This document shows positions 14,573 to 25,100 of a stretch of 64,000 nt of DNA, piece after piece. A program made the position numbers and the translations under genes. Under the pieces are notes generated by a model. That model saw nothing but the letters and a program-made list of their open reading frames with translations. It ran no database searches and was not told the origin of the DNA. Origin of the DNA: Skeletonema tropicum (taxonomy: Eukaryota > Bacillariophyta > Thalassiosirophyceae > Thalassiosirales > Thalassiosiraceae). How positions within the stretch are numbered: the stretch's first letter is position 1; each line of letters opens with the position of its first letter. The stretch covers positions 1 to 64,000 of the forward strand of contig CM074137.1 of the NCBI GenBank assembly GCA_037178625.1. The letters are read 5' to 3'.

Positions 14573-15816
14573 CCTCTGAAACTGGATAATTCCATTGATG
14601 CATTTTATACTGATCAGGTCAGGTTTACTATTTGTTGTGACAGAATATTTTTCTGTTCCAAGGAATTAACCTTAGAATAATGAAAGTTAATTCTGAAGGT
14701 CAATTTTTTATTCTGATAAATCGGTACCGATCAGTTTCAAAATTCTGTCACATCATATTAATGCTGGATTAGGTTCTCAGCGCAATCATTGCGTGCCCCT
14801 TTATCCAACGCTCCCAATTACTAATGGCATGTCTGTTTGCCACGTGCATAAGAAATAGTCCTAAGACCAAAGACAGAAAGTATGAAACAGGAAAAATGCA
14901 AGAAAGCATCGTTAATTTAACGAAGTAGTGCGCAACGACCCATGGCCATGGCTTGCGGCACATACAATACACCCACCACCAAGATTGACATCACACCATC
15001 ATACTGAAAGTGCTGTCTCCGATGCTATCCTCCCTCCCCCCAGCGACTACTTAAGAATTACCAACAACTGCTGCACCAACCGCCTCATTGCAACCGCGAT
15101 CATACACCGGCGTTATCGGGCGTACCACTATACTGCCGGCGTACCACTATATTTCTGGTGATAATTGCTGTAAGTGGACATAATTAATTTATATCCTTCT
15201 GCCGCTGTTATTTAATCAGACTGTATACCACTGCTGCGCAAACTGCCCCATTGCAACGGCGAATCGGAAATAATTGTGCAACCGCGAATCATCCACCGGC
15301 GCTATCGGGCGGGTGATAATTGCTGTATGTGGACATAATTAATTTTATATTGTGTATTATGATTTTATTTTTATATTGCATCTACTCACATTTGATCCCC
15401 CCCCTCCGCCACTGTTATTTCAGACCGTACCACTTCAGTTTGCGTACTTCATTTTGGTCGTTACACTCAGATAATACAAAAAGAGAGTCGTACATTCTAT
15501 CTTTACGTTTGTGTTGGGGGGGATTATTGTGACTGCCACTTACCGCAAGTGTCCCGCCTACGGAGTGTGGGTGCTGGATTGGGCGACCTACGCTACTGGC
15601 GGACCGTAACCTGCCAGTTAATCTTGAGACGCTATACGGCTGTGCTTCACAATCTTCCCCCCCTCTTCAAAAAAAGCAATATCTTTCGAAGTTGGAGCAA
15701 TTCCGGCCGTACCCCGGGATCTCACAACATCATTGTGCTTTTTGTCGGAGATTGATCACAACTGCAAGTTTCGACTGTGCCTTTCTTTTTGTGCCTTTTG
15801 AGTTATTTGATCTACC
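14573..15816 (+). mobile_element. Left end of inverted-repeat transposon (element 1)
   Basis: The end starts CCTCTGAAACTGGATAATTC, matching the left terminus of element 2 (57696) and resembling that of element 3 (63523). Subterminal TTCTGA/TCAGAA motifs follow. A conserved block near 14740-14880 (TGTCACATCA, AGGTTCT, CCTTTATC, CTCCCA, CTAAGACC) is shared with 57845-57990 and partly with 63740-63850. Further on, a block near 15385-15525 (CCCCTCCGCC to GTGTTGGGGGGGATT) aligns with 58675-58820. The element sits inside the satellite. No right terminus was found before the assembly gap, so its full extent is unknown. No long reading frame is convincing here; it is probably promoter and leader of the protease gene. 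Confidence 0.8.
15065..15350 (+). repeat. Direct duplication in the element 1 leader
   Basis: Two diverged copies lie about 165-185 bp apart. Each runs from an ACTGCTGC..CCATTGCAAC-like start through a CCACCGGCG(C/T)TATCGGGCG-like block. Each ends GGTGATAATTGCTGTA.GTGGACATAATTAATTT (ends near 15190 and 15346). The first copy carries an additional short repeat of GCGTACCACTATA. Confidence 0.75.
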
Positions 15817-15958
15817 ATGAGTGCAGCACTAAAACAAGCAATTCAAGATGTGGTGGACACATTAACTTCTCCTCTTACTACGGTGGAGGGTAAACTTGTG
15901 GCAGAATACAGTGCCACCAGTCTCGGCTGGCCTCAAAATGTGGAAGGAGATCTGATCT

Positions 15959-15996
<38 letters not shown>

Positions 15997-17401
15997 AACG
16001 GAAATCTTAAAGTACGTCATGGTTGGCCCTCCAGGGGCGAAATTATCTACAATTATCTAGAGCAATGTCACAAGTTACTACCCTCCGAGTGTAATTAAGC
16101 AAATAACCAACAGTTTTTCCATCACCCCGGAATTAGCAAAGAGGCAGTGATATGAAATTCCAAACCAAGTAATGGTCTTTTTTCCCAGATCGCACTCCGA
16201 GCTGCGACACCTCAAACAGCCAGGATTTGGCACGGGGGAGACTCGAACCCAAGACCCCAAACCAGAAGAGAGGCGGTGATACCACTACACCACACCACCT
16301 CTCAGATCTGATCTCTCTTTATAATATTCCCGACTTTGCCTTACCCCCCCCCGGGGAAAAAATGAGCACATATACCATGGGTTATCATGCATATCACAGC
16401 GTAGACAACGTCGAAGAATATATCAATGCTGATGCACTCCAATTTGTTCAATATTACATGATTCAGAGTCTTCCATCTGAGTTGACAGAAGGTGTGCGTT
16501 ATATCCACCCCTTGGCCACCACAGGTTGGAATACGGGAAGTTGGGACAAATATAGGGAGGGAGGAGGTGGATTTGATATGAAGTCCAAAAATGATTACAA
16601 AAAATTCTTCGGTATTGGCAACAAATTCAGTCAACTGAAAAGGGTGCTGTTGTAGCCTATCCGAGCGAGGGAACTGTGGCAACATTTGACAGCTTTGGAA
16701 AAAGTCGGCGGTCTCATCTACAAATATTCCAGTGGGTCTCTTCTCTTCTTAATCATGCACTTGACAAGGACGAAGTGAAGCGTAAGGAATGGAAGCATCA
16801 TATAATGGATGTGCCTATACAAGAAGACGGTGTCAATTGCGGTCTTTTCCGAACAGTAAATGGTATTATCATTTCACTCTTTGATGATCCATCTTCAGAT
16901 GTTCTCAAGAAACTTCTTGTTAAGCAAGATCAGATTGAATCTATTCGGGCGAAGTTTGCTGGCATCATTTTAAGTCATTCGAAATTGAAATACGAACCCG
17001 ATGTGATGAAGAAAATGTTTGCAGAGGTAAAAGCAACAGAGGCGCAACGACAATTGCTACAAAGGGAAGCTAAGATGAGAGCCAAACTAAACCCTGTGCC
17101 GGAGAATGCGAAGGGAGTGGTCTTAATCGATCCAGATCAGGAGGACCTGGACGAACTGGACAAACTGAGTAAGAAGAAGTCTACCGAATCCAAGACCACA
17201 TCGAAGAATAAGGCACCATCGCAGTCAGCTTCATCCTCAGCATTTCAACTTCCTACATCTGTCACCTATTCTGCTGAAGTCAAAGCAAGACGCTTGCTAC
17301 ACCACCTGAAAGAGGGATGCGAATATGGCCACTTGTTTCCATCCCTTACGGCACAATTTCCAACCGATGAAAACATGCAGTATTGCTTTAATACCAAATG
17401 A
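15817..17401 (+). pseudogene. Ulp1/C48-like cysteine protease gene, SINE-interrupted and frame-broken
   Basis: Ulp1/SENP-type proteases (family C48) cleave SUMO-like modifiers, and related genes ride on several eukaryotic transposons. Three pieces are seen. An ATG at 15817 opens 49 codons that stop where a SINE enters. The same frame resumes at 16320 and runs to a stop at 16655. The frame then shifts, and a stretch containing VATFDSFG (possible catalytic Asp region) and VPIQEDGVNCGLF continues to 17401. In the latter the Gln at 16820 and Cys at 16838 match the oxyanion Gln and nucleophile of C48. I could not identify the catalytic His confidently; it should lie at the frame break near 16620-16650. 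The tail is Lys/Ser-rich and holds VVLIDPDQEDLDEL (about 17117-17158), a hydrophobic-acidic sequence like a SUMO-interacting motif. The gene follows the element 1 left end, so it is probably transposon-encoded. The frame change could be an assembly error or an unrecognised intron. Confidence 0.72.
15966..16303 (-). mobile_element. tRNA-derived SINE with an A-run on the plus strand
   Basis: Identical 18-bp direct repeats AGATCTGATCTCTCTTTA flank the insertion (15948-15965 and 16304-16321). Read on the minus strand from 16303, a tRNA-like head carries an A box TGGTGTAGTGG (16282-16292). It also carries a B box GGTTCGAGTCT (16239-16249) at tRNA-like spacing. The body runs about 310 bp to a homopolymer at 15965-15994 that reads as poly(T) on the SINE sense strand. 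The SINE lies antisense within the protease gene and stops its first coding segment. Confidence 0.88.
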
Positions 17402-17450
17402 AATGGTGCGCGCGGCGATTTGTGACTGCATGTTGTGTATGGTGTGTAGT

Positions 17451-17483
17451 GCGGCGCGGGCCCTCGGGGCCTGTTTTTTTTTT
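17451..17483 (+). terminator. GC hairpin followed by ten T, 3' of the protease gene
   Basis: GGCCC (17459-17463) and GGGCC (17467-17471) pair around a TCG loop, followed closely by T10 (17474-17483). It lies 50 bp past the protease stop. The same 20-mer, GCGCGGGCCCTCGGGGCCTG, occurs at 19998-20017, and its hairpin is found inverted at 30965-30977. The layout resembles a bacterial intrinsic terminator, but in this eukaryotic context it may mark RNA 3'-end formation or an element end. Confidence 0.5.
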
Positions 17484-17640
17484 GTGCAATGTACCCGTCT
17501 ATAAATTTGCTCTGCAATGCTTGTTGTTGTAACATAAATGTGTCATGATGACAAAATTATTCTGTGGATTTCGTGTTGGATTTTTTTTTGCAATGTATCC
17601 GTCTATAAAGTTGCTCTGCAATGCTTGTTTAATAACATTC
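17474..17640 (+). repeat. Tandem copies of a TATAAA-TTGCTCTGCAATG block
   Basis: Two copies (about 17474-17530 and 17580-17631) share a T-run, GCAATGTA.CCGTCTATAAA and TTGCTCTGCAATGCTTGTT. Two related copies lie at 20083-20125 and 20172-20214 behind the next gene, and a broken relative lies near 30945. The block therefore accompanies gene 3' ends in this island. Confidence 0.75.
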
Positions 17641-18896
17641 TTATAACAGAAACGTTTTATAGTACATACTCACTTACTTACTTAGAGCCGTTCCAAGCAA
17701 AATTGCATCGTAGATGCATAAGATTTTGATAGCAGCTAACAAAAAAGTGCAGCGCGCTTTCCGAGCACAACTGCATGCATGCATGTTTTTTCGTTCGACA
17801 GTCAGTATCTAACATCATAGCCGCTACTCTCATAGCCACCACGTTGCACAAACCCTACCAATAGTAATATCCAGTGAACTATATCGCAGACAACACCCTT
17901 TGCAACTATTCAGCCGCAGGGTTTTATTATTACAACTGTCTACACCGCATAAATAAATGACTAATACATGCTACATAAATGTCATTTCTGTCTATGATGT
18001 TGCTATTTTTATCCAGCCTATTGCAATATTATGGACAATAAATAGCCGACACTTCTTATATATAATAATGTTGATGAGTTGCGGTCTTTAGAGCCGCTCG
18101 ATCCGCCGTCTACAGGCTTATTGTTGTGTTAGAGTGTCAAATTATTTATGCAATTTTGTGCACATCTTGTGTCCTTGGTATTTTGGAGGTGTGGGGGGGC
18201 TTTAATGGTCATTCCGAGCAACCAGAATCTCACTTCATATTATCATCGGCGATGGGTAGCGGAGGGGTAGTGCCTATAGATGTTTATCATCTTCGATGGG
18301 TGCAGGGAAGGTGGTTGTTTTCATTTCAAATCTCAATGAAGTGGATTGCAATGATATTATCTCCACCCCTACAGCAGCCGAAACGCCACACTGCTGCGAA
18401 AAAATCGCCATAATGTCGTTTAAGGGATGGGCCATCGATACCTTATGAAATATACTCATGGACTGAGATAGGCGGCCATACTAGGGGTGCCATTGTAGGC
18501 CATTGTGGTGGCATCTTTTTCTCTTTTTCTGCACGATCATCGATCATGCAAAAACCGAGTTGGCTTTTTGACGAAATAATTTACCGATCGCGTTTGACAG
18601 TACTTTATACCGATCGCGTTTTACATATTCTCAAATATATGACGTCACTTGTTCCTCTCCTAACTTCAACGTGTCAGCTTCTCTGCTGGCAGGAAGAACA
18701 TGTCGCCATCCGTGACTTTTCCGCGCAGCCACTCATCGACTATCATGCTACGGAACACCACATGCAATTAGAAGAGTGCATAAATAATAATGAGTGGCTT
18801 GCGTATGACATTCCTCGCACGCAAATCAATATCTTAAATATGTGACCATTACGGACCGGCATAACCAAACCACGAACAAAATTGACCGTATAAAAT
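17641..18896. other. Intergenic stretch without a convincing gene
   Basis: No reading frame here has recognisable coding character; frames at 18126-18413 and 18546-18845 are short and isolated. A short direct repeat TACCGATCGCGTTT occurs at about 18582 and 18608. A TATAAAA stretch lies directly before the ATG at 18897, too close to be a normal TATA box for it. Confidence 0.5.
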
Positions 18897-20118
18897 ATGC
18901 ACACTTCAAGAGAGAAAGCGCAGCAACAGCAACCATCCTCTTCCGACGTGAACAGCAAGAGCGCTCGGAAGGGTGTTAGATGCTCATTTCTGTCTATTCG
19001 TCAAATAATTTACAAAGTCCAATGGCCGAAAGTGCGTGTAGGCGATCATATCTTCCGCGAAATAGTAGAATTACAATCATCGCGCAATCCATGCTTCGAA
19101 CACTCTACTGATCCACATACTCTTCTGAGGCTTGTTCTTTCCTCTTGCAATATGCGTGAACTAAAACATGTATTGTCTGAGCTAGGATGCGTAATGGATC
19201 TATATCGCACCAGACAGGAACAATTATCTATCGCTTACAATGTCATTTCCAATCGCAACGTTACCTGTAACGGTTCAAGCTCGGCTCAGTTCTACAAATC
19301 GGATGCAGAAAGCAAAGCTGGAATAATGAATTATGGCCGTTGTGTAAATAACAGTCATAACTTGCAGTCGTTGGCTGCTCCAGAGTGTTCCAGCGTATTG
19401 TCTAATGGGTAAGTCCGAAAGTGTATTGTTAAGATGAGCTGAAATTGGAAGAAGCGTCTTATGTGATTCAGAATTTCATGTATAAGCGAAACGCTTAACA
19501 CTGCGTAAAACATTACGTAGAGTGATCGTACGAACATAGGAAGGATCGCTCATTCATCTACATTTAAGTCGCTTTTTGCTGTGTGGTATTAACCTTCCAT
19601 AGAGTTCATGCCAAAAATAAAATTGTGATGTATGCAAATTTATTTTAAACTTGAACTGGTATTGTTTCTCCCATATGAATGTCGTCATGTCAAAAACTAA
19701 TCACTTATCCTTACTTATCCCTATTTTCATTTACTTCAGCAATGGCGGTGTGACAGCGGGCAACAAAAAAGATGTTGTCGACAACAACAAGAACGAGCAT
19801 GATATACCTCTTCTGCAGACAAAGCAAGGCGATTGCATCTCTCCCGCTCATGTTAGATGCACTAACTTTGAGCAGGCAGAAGCATTTGATGCATCATGCA
19901 AATCATGGAGATCATGCGATAATAATAATGATTATAAACAGGGGCGCGCAGAATGGTGCGATAGTAGTGGCGTGCAGCGGTGTATGTGGCGGGTTCAGCG
20001 CGGGCCCTCGGGGCCTGTAAAGTATTGTGTCGTCATCTTGCTCTGTTGGCCATTTGCCGTGTGGCTTGTCAGTAGTCTTTATACAACGGAATTCGGCTAT
20101 AAAGTTGCTCTGCAATGA
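18897..20118 (+). CDS. Two-exon unknown protein, paralogue of the MBD-like gene N-terminus, probably truncated
   Basis: Exon 1 is 18897-19408 (donor GG|GTAAGT) and exon 2 starts at 19740 (acceptor CTTCAG|C); joining them keeps the frame. Residues about 45-115 of exon 1 align with exon 1 of the gene at 27009: a VR..D.IF start, then LL, then LKHVLSELG versus IKYILNELS. In both genes the intron falls in phase 2 after 161-170 codons, which supports common descent. Exon 2 is polar and Asn/Lys-rich. From about 19950 its sequence becomes the GC-hairpin 3' segment also found behind the protease gene. The last 50 or so codons to 20118 may therefore not be original coding sequence, and no MBD-like or duplicated domain follows. 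Function unknown; it looks like a truncated relative of the larger gene. Confidence 0.6.
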
Positions 20119-20220
20119 CGTTGGCCTTAATTGGTATAATTGTGCTGTGCACAATTTTACCAATTAGTCTCTTTACAATAGAATACGGCTATAAAGTTGC
20201 TCTGCAATGACGTTGTCTTT
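20083..20220 (+). repeat. Two tandem copies, about 90 bp apart, of the GGCTATAAAGTTGCTCTGCAATG block
   Basis: Copies at 20083-20125 and 20172-20214 share AGTCT.T.TACAA..GAAT.CGGCTATAAAG and end GCTCTGCAATGACGTTG. They overlap the stop of the preceding frame, again marking a gene 3' end. Confidence 0.8.
20128..20166. repeat. Palindromic element, copy 1 (best pairing)
   Basis: Arms TAATTGGTATAATTGTGC and GCACAATTTTACCAATTA pair over 18 bp with one mismatch around a 3-nt loop. It lies just after the stop at 20118, between convergent genes. Confidence 0.85.
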
Positions 20221-20312
20221 AATTGTGTTAGAATTGTGAAAATCATCTATCTGTCCATCGGCACTAGTATTTGTGTAGGGATTTGAGAGAAGATTGCAGT
20301 GCGCCTGATCAA

Positions 20313-20350
20313 ATTATATATAATTGTGCTGTGCACACTTATACCAATTA
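20313..20350. repeat. Palindromic element, copy 2
   Basis: TATAATTGTGCTGTGCACAC followed by TTATACCAATTA is a diverged copy of the element at 20128. Both lie in the 20119-20466 gap between the plus-strand gene end and the stop of the minus-strand gene at 20467. Confidence 0.8.
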
Positions 20351-20466
20351 GTACATTGTCCGGCAGTCATTCGTCGTCTCAACTGTTTGTTTTCGGATCA
20401 GCTGTTTAGTTGCGCTTAGTGTTCACTGTTGTGCATCTCTTTCACTTTCAACTCATCCACTCGATT

Positions 20467-20868
20467 CTATCGTTTCAGTGCGAGTTTTTTATTCCCTCTT
20501 TTCCATGTTTGTGCCGGCATGTTATAGTTCACCTCTGTATATAGTATTGAGCCTGGTACCATAGTGTTCGTCCTGTCTGTCTCAGTTTGTCCCATCATTG
20601 CAGCATAATTGGTTCTATGTCTCCCCATATCTTTTATGTAGTCTGTTATGATGGATTCAATTGTGTCCTTCTCTTGTTCTGTTTGTGCACCTCCCAAGAT
20701 TCTATCTACTGCTAGTTTCGCTCTCTCTATGCTTCCCTCGCTCAGTTGCAGCAGTCTTGTTGCTATTCCAATTCCTCTGTCATTGTTTTGCAGCTTTAGT
20801 TGTTGCCGTAAACTTTCGACATCGTTTTTAAACGCGCTGTTTGATAGCTTAGTTGATCGTTCCATCAT
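20467..20868 (-). CDS. Small helical protein of unknown function
   Basis: The frame encodes 133 residues from an ATG at 20868. Composition is charged and Gln/Leu-rich. Spaced Leu in residues 12-60 (VESLRQQLKLQN, ATRLLQLSEG, IERAKLAVDRILGG) suggests a helix or coiled coil; the last 40 residues are Thr/Asn-rich and basic. There is no recognisable family and no signal peptide or membrane segment. It is convergent with the gene ending at 20118, with palindromic elements between them. The plus-strand frame over the same bases is hydrophobic and Ser/Cys-rich, as expected for an antisense shadow. Confidence 0.5.
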   Translation of the reverse strand: MMERSTKLSNSAFKNDVESLRQQLKLQNNDRGIGIATRLLQLSEGSIERAKLAVDRILGGAQTEQEKDTIESIITDYIKDMGRHRTNYAAMMGQTETDRTNTMVPGSILYTEVNYNMPAQTWKRGNKKLALKR

Positions 20869-21112
20869 ATTCAGTGAGAGTATCGTAGTGAAATAACTTG
20901 CCCCAATTTGGTTCTCATCAGTGGTTTCTCAAGCGATTGTGTTTGTGGCTATTTTCTCGTAATTACATATTTCTTGTGTTCGTCGCCGAACTGATACACA
21001 TGACCACAGATTCTTTTCTATTACACATAACTAAATACTCCATAACATAGACAGCTTTCAGCTGTCTCTCTCTAGACATCTCTCTTTGTTTTGTCGATGC
21101 TTCATCATTTCA

Positions 21113-21982
21113 ATGGTGTATATTAGATCGAGGGACGTTCGTTCATCTCGTATCGTTGTGAATCGCCCTATACCAAGGACTAAGGTCTTGTCCTTGTTTG
21201 ACAATTACAGTGCATCATTTTGTGAGTTGCATGCTTGTAGTAGTAGCTCTTGCATATCGGTTGATGTGTTGGACGAAACCATCGTCTCACAGTTGTTTGG
21301 TTCCGATCAACGCTCTCTTGCATCGTTTCGGCTTGTAGGCGGCGTTTTGCTTCGATCGTCTTTGGCTGCTAAGCTGTTGAGCAAATGTGATGTTCTGTTC
21401 GACTTATCAATATGGTATTTTTGGGATTTGGTTGTGATGCAATCAGGGTGGTCGTTATTGGACGTCACAGAGCTCAACGCTTGTCTCGGCTGCGCCGATG
21501 TTCTTTATTTGGGGTTAGTTCGTTTTCTTCCATCCCAGCTGTGCAACCAACGATGTGTTTCAAGCCATTCCCCATGCACATCTTCTTTGTGCACTATTCG
21601 CTGCGAGAGACTGTTCTCTGTCGATGTAGCTTATGGATTGTGCTCCGACATCAGCTTGTTGCTTTCACGGAAAGCTCTTGTCATGAAATCCGTCGCTGGG
21701 CCAGACAATTTCTCTATTAGAGAACTGGGTCAACTCCAGTACCAATTAGATCTCCTGAATCGTATGATTGAATGCAGACGTCCCATTTCAGAGACTTTTA
21801 TGTTTTGCATGGATATCAACGCCCTTTTGGTGTCCAAGCGTGGTTTGTTGGACCGCGATTTTGACGTGTTCAATTTGTCTCATATGTCAGAGCTTCTTGC
21901 TGACGAAGTCTTCAACAGCGTTCTTCTCAAGGTTTATTGTTTGAATTTCGAGCAGTTATCCGCTGATATTGTCGTGGACTAG
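21113..21982 (+). CDS. Hypothetical 289-aa protein, Leu/Ser/Cys-rich
   Basis: The first ATG of the open frame is 21113; the frame opens upstream near 21086 without an ATG. No competing long frame exists on the other strand, so a chance opening of 289 codons is unlikely. The product alternates hydrophobic and charged segments and has many Cys (about 18) but no regular zinc-binding spacing. The end is acidic (LSHMSELLADEV, FEQLSADIVVD). I recognise no domain. It converges on the minus-strand gene ending at 22199, with a palindromic element between the two stops. It could be one exon of a larger gene. Confidence 0.45.
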   Translation: MVYIRSRDVRSSRIVVNRPIPRTKVLSLFDNYSASFCELHACSSSSCISVDVLDETIVSQLFGSDQRSLASFRLVGGVLLRSSLAAKLLSKCDVLFDLSIWYFWDLVVMQSGWSLLDVTELNACLGCADVLYLGLVRFLPSQLCNQRCVSSHSPCTSSLCTIRCERLFSVDVAYGLCSDISLLLSRKALVMKSVAGPDNFSIRELGQLQYQLDLLNRMIECRRPISETFMFCMDINALLVSKRGLLDRDFDVFNLSHMSELLADEVFNSVLLKVYCLNFEQLSADIVVD

Positions 21983-22000
21983 TCTGATGTATCGTGTATC

Positions 22001-22037
22001 AATTTCTATAATTGTGCATTGCACAGTTTTACTAATT
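22001..22037. repeat. Palindromic element, copy 3
   Basis: TATAATTGTGCATTGCACAG followed by TTTTACTAATT is a near-palindrome between the plus-strand stop (21982) and the minus-strand stop (22199). The position suits bidirectional 3'-end formation. Confidence 0.8.
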
Positions 22038-22198
22038 GGGCGAAGTTCTTATGTTATGGTTCTTAGTTTTGTTACTTTTTATGGCTGACCAATTGTCTCG
22101 TGTTTCATCAACCCTTTCCGTCGTTATAGCCTGTTGTTGGTCGTCGGTCAAGCTTTCGTTGTCTCTCCTTGTTATGCTCCCCATTCCCCTGTTGTTAG

Positions 22199-25100
22199 CT
22201 ATTCTTCTGTCTCATTTGGTACCATCCACCTGTAATTTGCGTTGTTTGTTGTTCTCTTAGCGCCGTCGACTGATGGTTCTCCGTAGATGTAAATTGTGTT
22301 GTAAGGATCGACGACAGTGTCACCTTTCTTGCCGCTCACGTTGAACACTCTCTTATATTCCTCTCCGTTTTTTCTGTGCAAAAAGACGATTGACTTGTTC
22401 ATTTCCTTCACGATCTGCGTAATAGCTGTCTTCAAAGGTAAGCCAAACAAGTTCTTTGCCCACTTCTCAGCCATCTGTTGCTCCTTCGTAGTCAACCCAA
22501 TACGTTTGTTCGTTTTGTGCTTTTTCTTCCTTCCTCTCCATTTCATGTTACTCCACGCGAGGTTGATGACGTCAAAGAATCCAGTTTGGTCGTACTGTTT
22601 TCCTACCTCATATCCTTCTACTGCTTCGAATGTTGTTTCGGTTCTTGCCACGACATCGTCACTTTCAATCATCTCATCTATATCAGCTTCTGCTTCTGGA
22701 AGTGTAGGGAACAATTCATCAATGATTGCTTTTGCAATGTTTGTCATTAATCCTTCTCCCAAGATATCTTTACCAACTTTATTCTGTGCTGCTTTCACGG
22801 CTCTAGCTCTCAATTCATCCTTGCTCTCTCGTCCGTGGAGTTCGTGCTGCGTCGTATTGCCTGACTGTTGCGACACGATCGTTTTACTGGCACAATCATT
22901 GGTGCGTTGCTTTTTCGAATTTGTCTCCTCTGTATCAGTTGTTGATCCATTTTTGTCTTTACTTTGATGCTTCTCCGACTTCCTCTTCTTACTCTCCTTT
23001 CTTTTGCTTGGCTTTCCCTCCTTGGTAGCAGCAGGTTTCGTTGGAAGTGTGTACGTACGGATGAGCTTGCCCTTAAGTTGCGCAGTCCCTCTGATCAAGT
23101 CACCCAGCTGCGTTAGCGATAACAACGATCCTGTCATTTGAAAGTCACTCGGTGATTCGATTCTAGATGTGACCGTTTCATTCCCAATCTTTAGAACCTT
23201 CATCAACTGACTTGATGTTTTCACTGAGTCGCTTGTCGTTTTGAATCGCTTGTCTTTTCCGAAGAAGAGGTCTTGGAGCTTTCTCGGATTGCCTCTCTCT
23301 TTCTCTGCGGATCGAACCACATTCCAACAAAAGATGTGGCAAATGAGCTCTACTAGTGTCATATCACCAGGAGCTGTTACGATGGTCATCACATCTCTAC
23401 CCTTAGTCGGTATCTTGCTTTGTCTTTTGGTTGAACTTGCACCTGTCTCATTCGTCACTCTGACCGCCTCAATGACGTTACTTGCCAATTGCTCTTTATC
23501 GAGACGTGAAGTCTTGTCCTTGTCTTTCTTTCTTACCAAGAATTCTCTGATAGCTTCACCGACCAAATCCTGGTTGTCTTCTCTCAATAGGTCTTCACTA
23601 ACTTGGATGTCTTCAGGGGTAGAAGCAATGAGTTGCATGTACTCGTGTAATAGATTCATTGTCACCATGAAGTTTAGTGCCGCGATATTCACATCTCTCT
23701 CTGTGCCTTCATCTTCCTTCAGCGTCTTCAGGACAACTGCGATCTCTTTTGCTGCCATACTAATCAATCCGAAACTTTTCGCTTGATTTCAATGAATAGA
23801 TACTTGTTAGTCAAGGTACAACGAGCACAAGTTTACGAATGAAATGATACCAAGCTTGTTCTTACCAATACTCAATCTCAAATCATTCGCCATATCTTTG
23901 GTTTGCGACATGATGCTGAAGGCATTTAAAGTTTGATCAAGCAAGGCATCTGCGTTGAACAGTTTGGCAGACTCGACTGTGTAGACCAACGCTGCAGTAC
24001 TTGTCGCCATGATCCCTTCAACTGACCTGTCCCATAGTTTAGGCGTGTCATTGTATTTTCCATCAGTATCATCCTTGGGTATCACAATCGTGTTCACTCC
24101 TGATCTTGGCATAATAATTCCGCCTGCCAACATTGCGCTTATCTGCTTTGAGGTAAATAGCTGCATTCCATCAGTTTCAAGCAATGACTGTACCGCTACC
24201 GCGAGTGGGAAAAATCTGGCCATGCTGTGCTCAACAGTCATCGGGTAGTTCCCTGTAGAACCGAAGTTGTCCATATTACACTTGACAGGCAATTTGAGTA
24301 CATCATTTGGTCCTCCACCATCAACTCTGAGCTGCACTTCGTTTTGGCACGTCTCGTATTCACGCATTGGATTCTCGTAGTATTGAGTGAGCGGCTCTTC
24401 GGTGAAACTTGGGTCATCTTCAAACTCTTCAAGTGTCCTTGCCGTTCGCGCTCTCAGCCCCTTTATGGTCAAAACTTTACCTTTGCTGACTATCTTACCG
24501 TTAGTACCAACTTCCTTCTCAGTCCAATCCTCATGGTCTCTTCTCACAGAATTATGCTTAGTTAAGCCTCTGTATATATTTAGTACTGTTGATCCAAGCT
24601 TCCTTTTGCTCACGTTCTTGCTTTTCTCGGCTAGAAGAGTTTCCGCGAGGTGAGGCGCGGGGAAAGATTCGGTAGCAGTCCTTGATGCTACTGTAATGTG
24701 AGCGTCGAAGGGGTGGCTCAATATTGCATCACTGTCCGATTTTTTCAATTTCTCAAGAGCATTCTCCATGGCGTCATGTTCGTTATCTTCAATTCCTACG
24801 AATGAATTGGTCAAGAACGTCGGATCTCCGGGATTGCTTGGCTTGAAGAAGTAGCCTGACTCTCTCTTCACTTTGCATCGCAGCAGAGCTGCCAATAATG
24901 CTATCAAGCGGTGGTTGCCTTCAACAGCTGTGACATAGAATTTCAATGAAGCAGTGAAGGAAGTGTAGAAATGACCAAATCCCTCGATACCATCTTGGAC
25001 TGCCACATTGACTTCATTTTGACTTTCATCTAGCCAATGGTGCTTTCTTGCAGTGCTCAAAAGCTTTCGTTGACCTTCGACTGTTGTCACATTAGCAGTT

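Noticed and set aside
16239..16303. Functional tRNA gene on the minus strand
   Set aside because: A and B boxes are present, but the sequence continues into a 338-bp body with target duplications, so it is a SINE head; acceptor-stem pairing was not evident.
17451..17483. Bacterial-type intrinsic terminator or bacterial DNA insertion
   Set aside because: The hairpin plus T-run looks the part, but introns and the SINE around it show eukaryotic nuclear DNA, and the copy at 20003 lacks the T-run.
22317..24653. Plus-strand frames of 80-216 codons opposite the 1187-aa gene
   Set aside because: They are hydrophobic, Ser/Phe-rich antisense shadows of a gene with consistent splicing and coding character.
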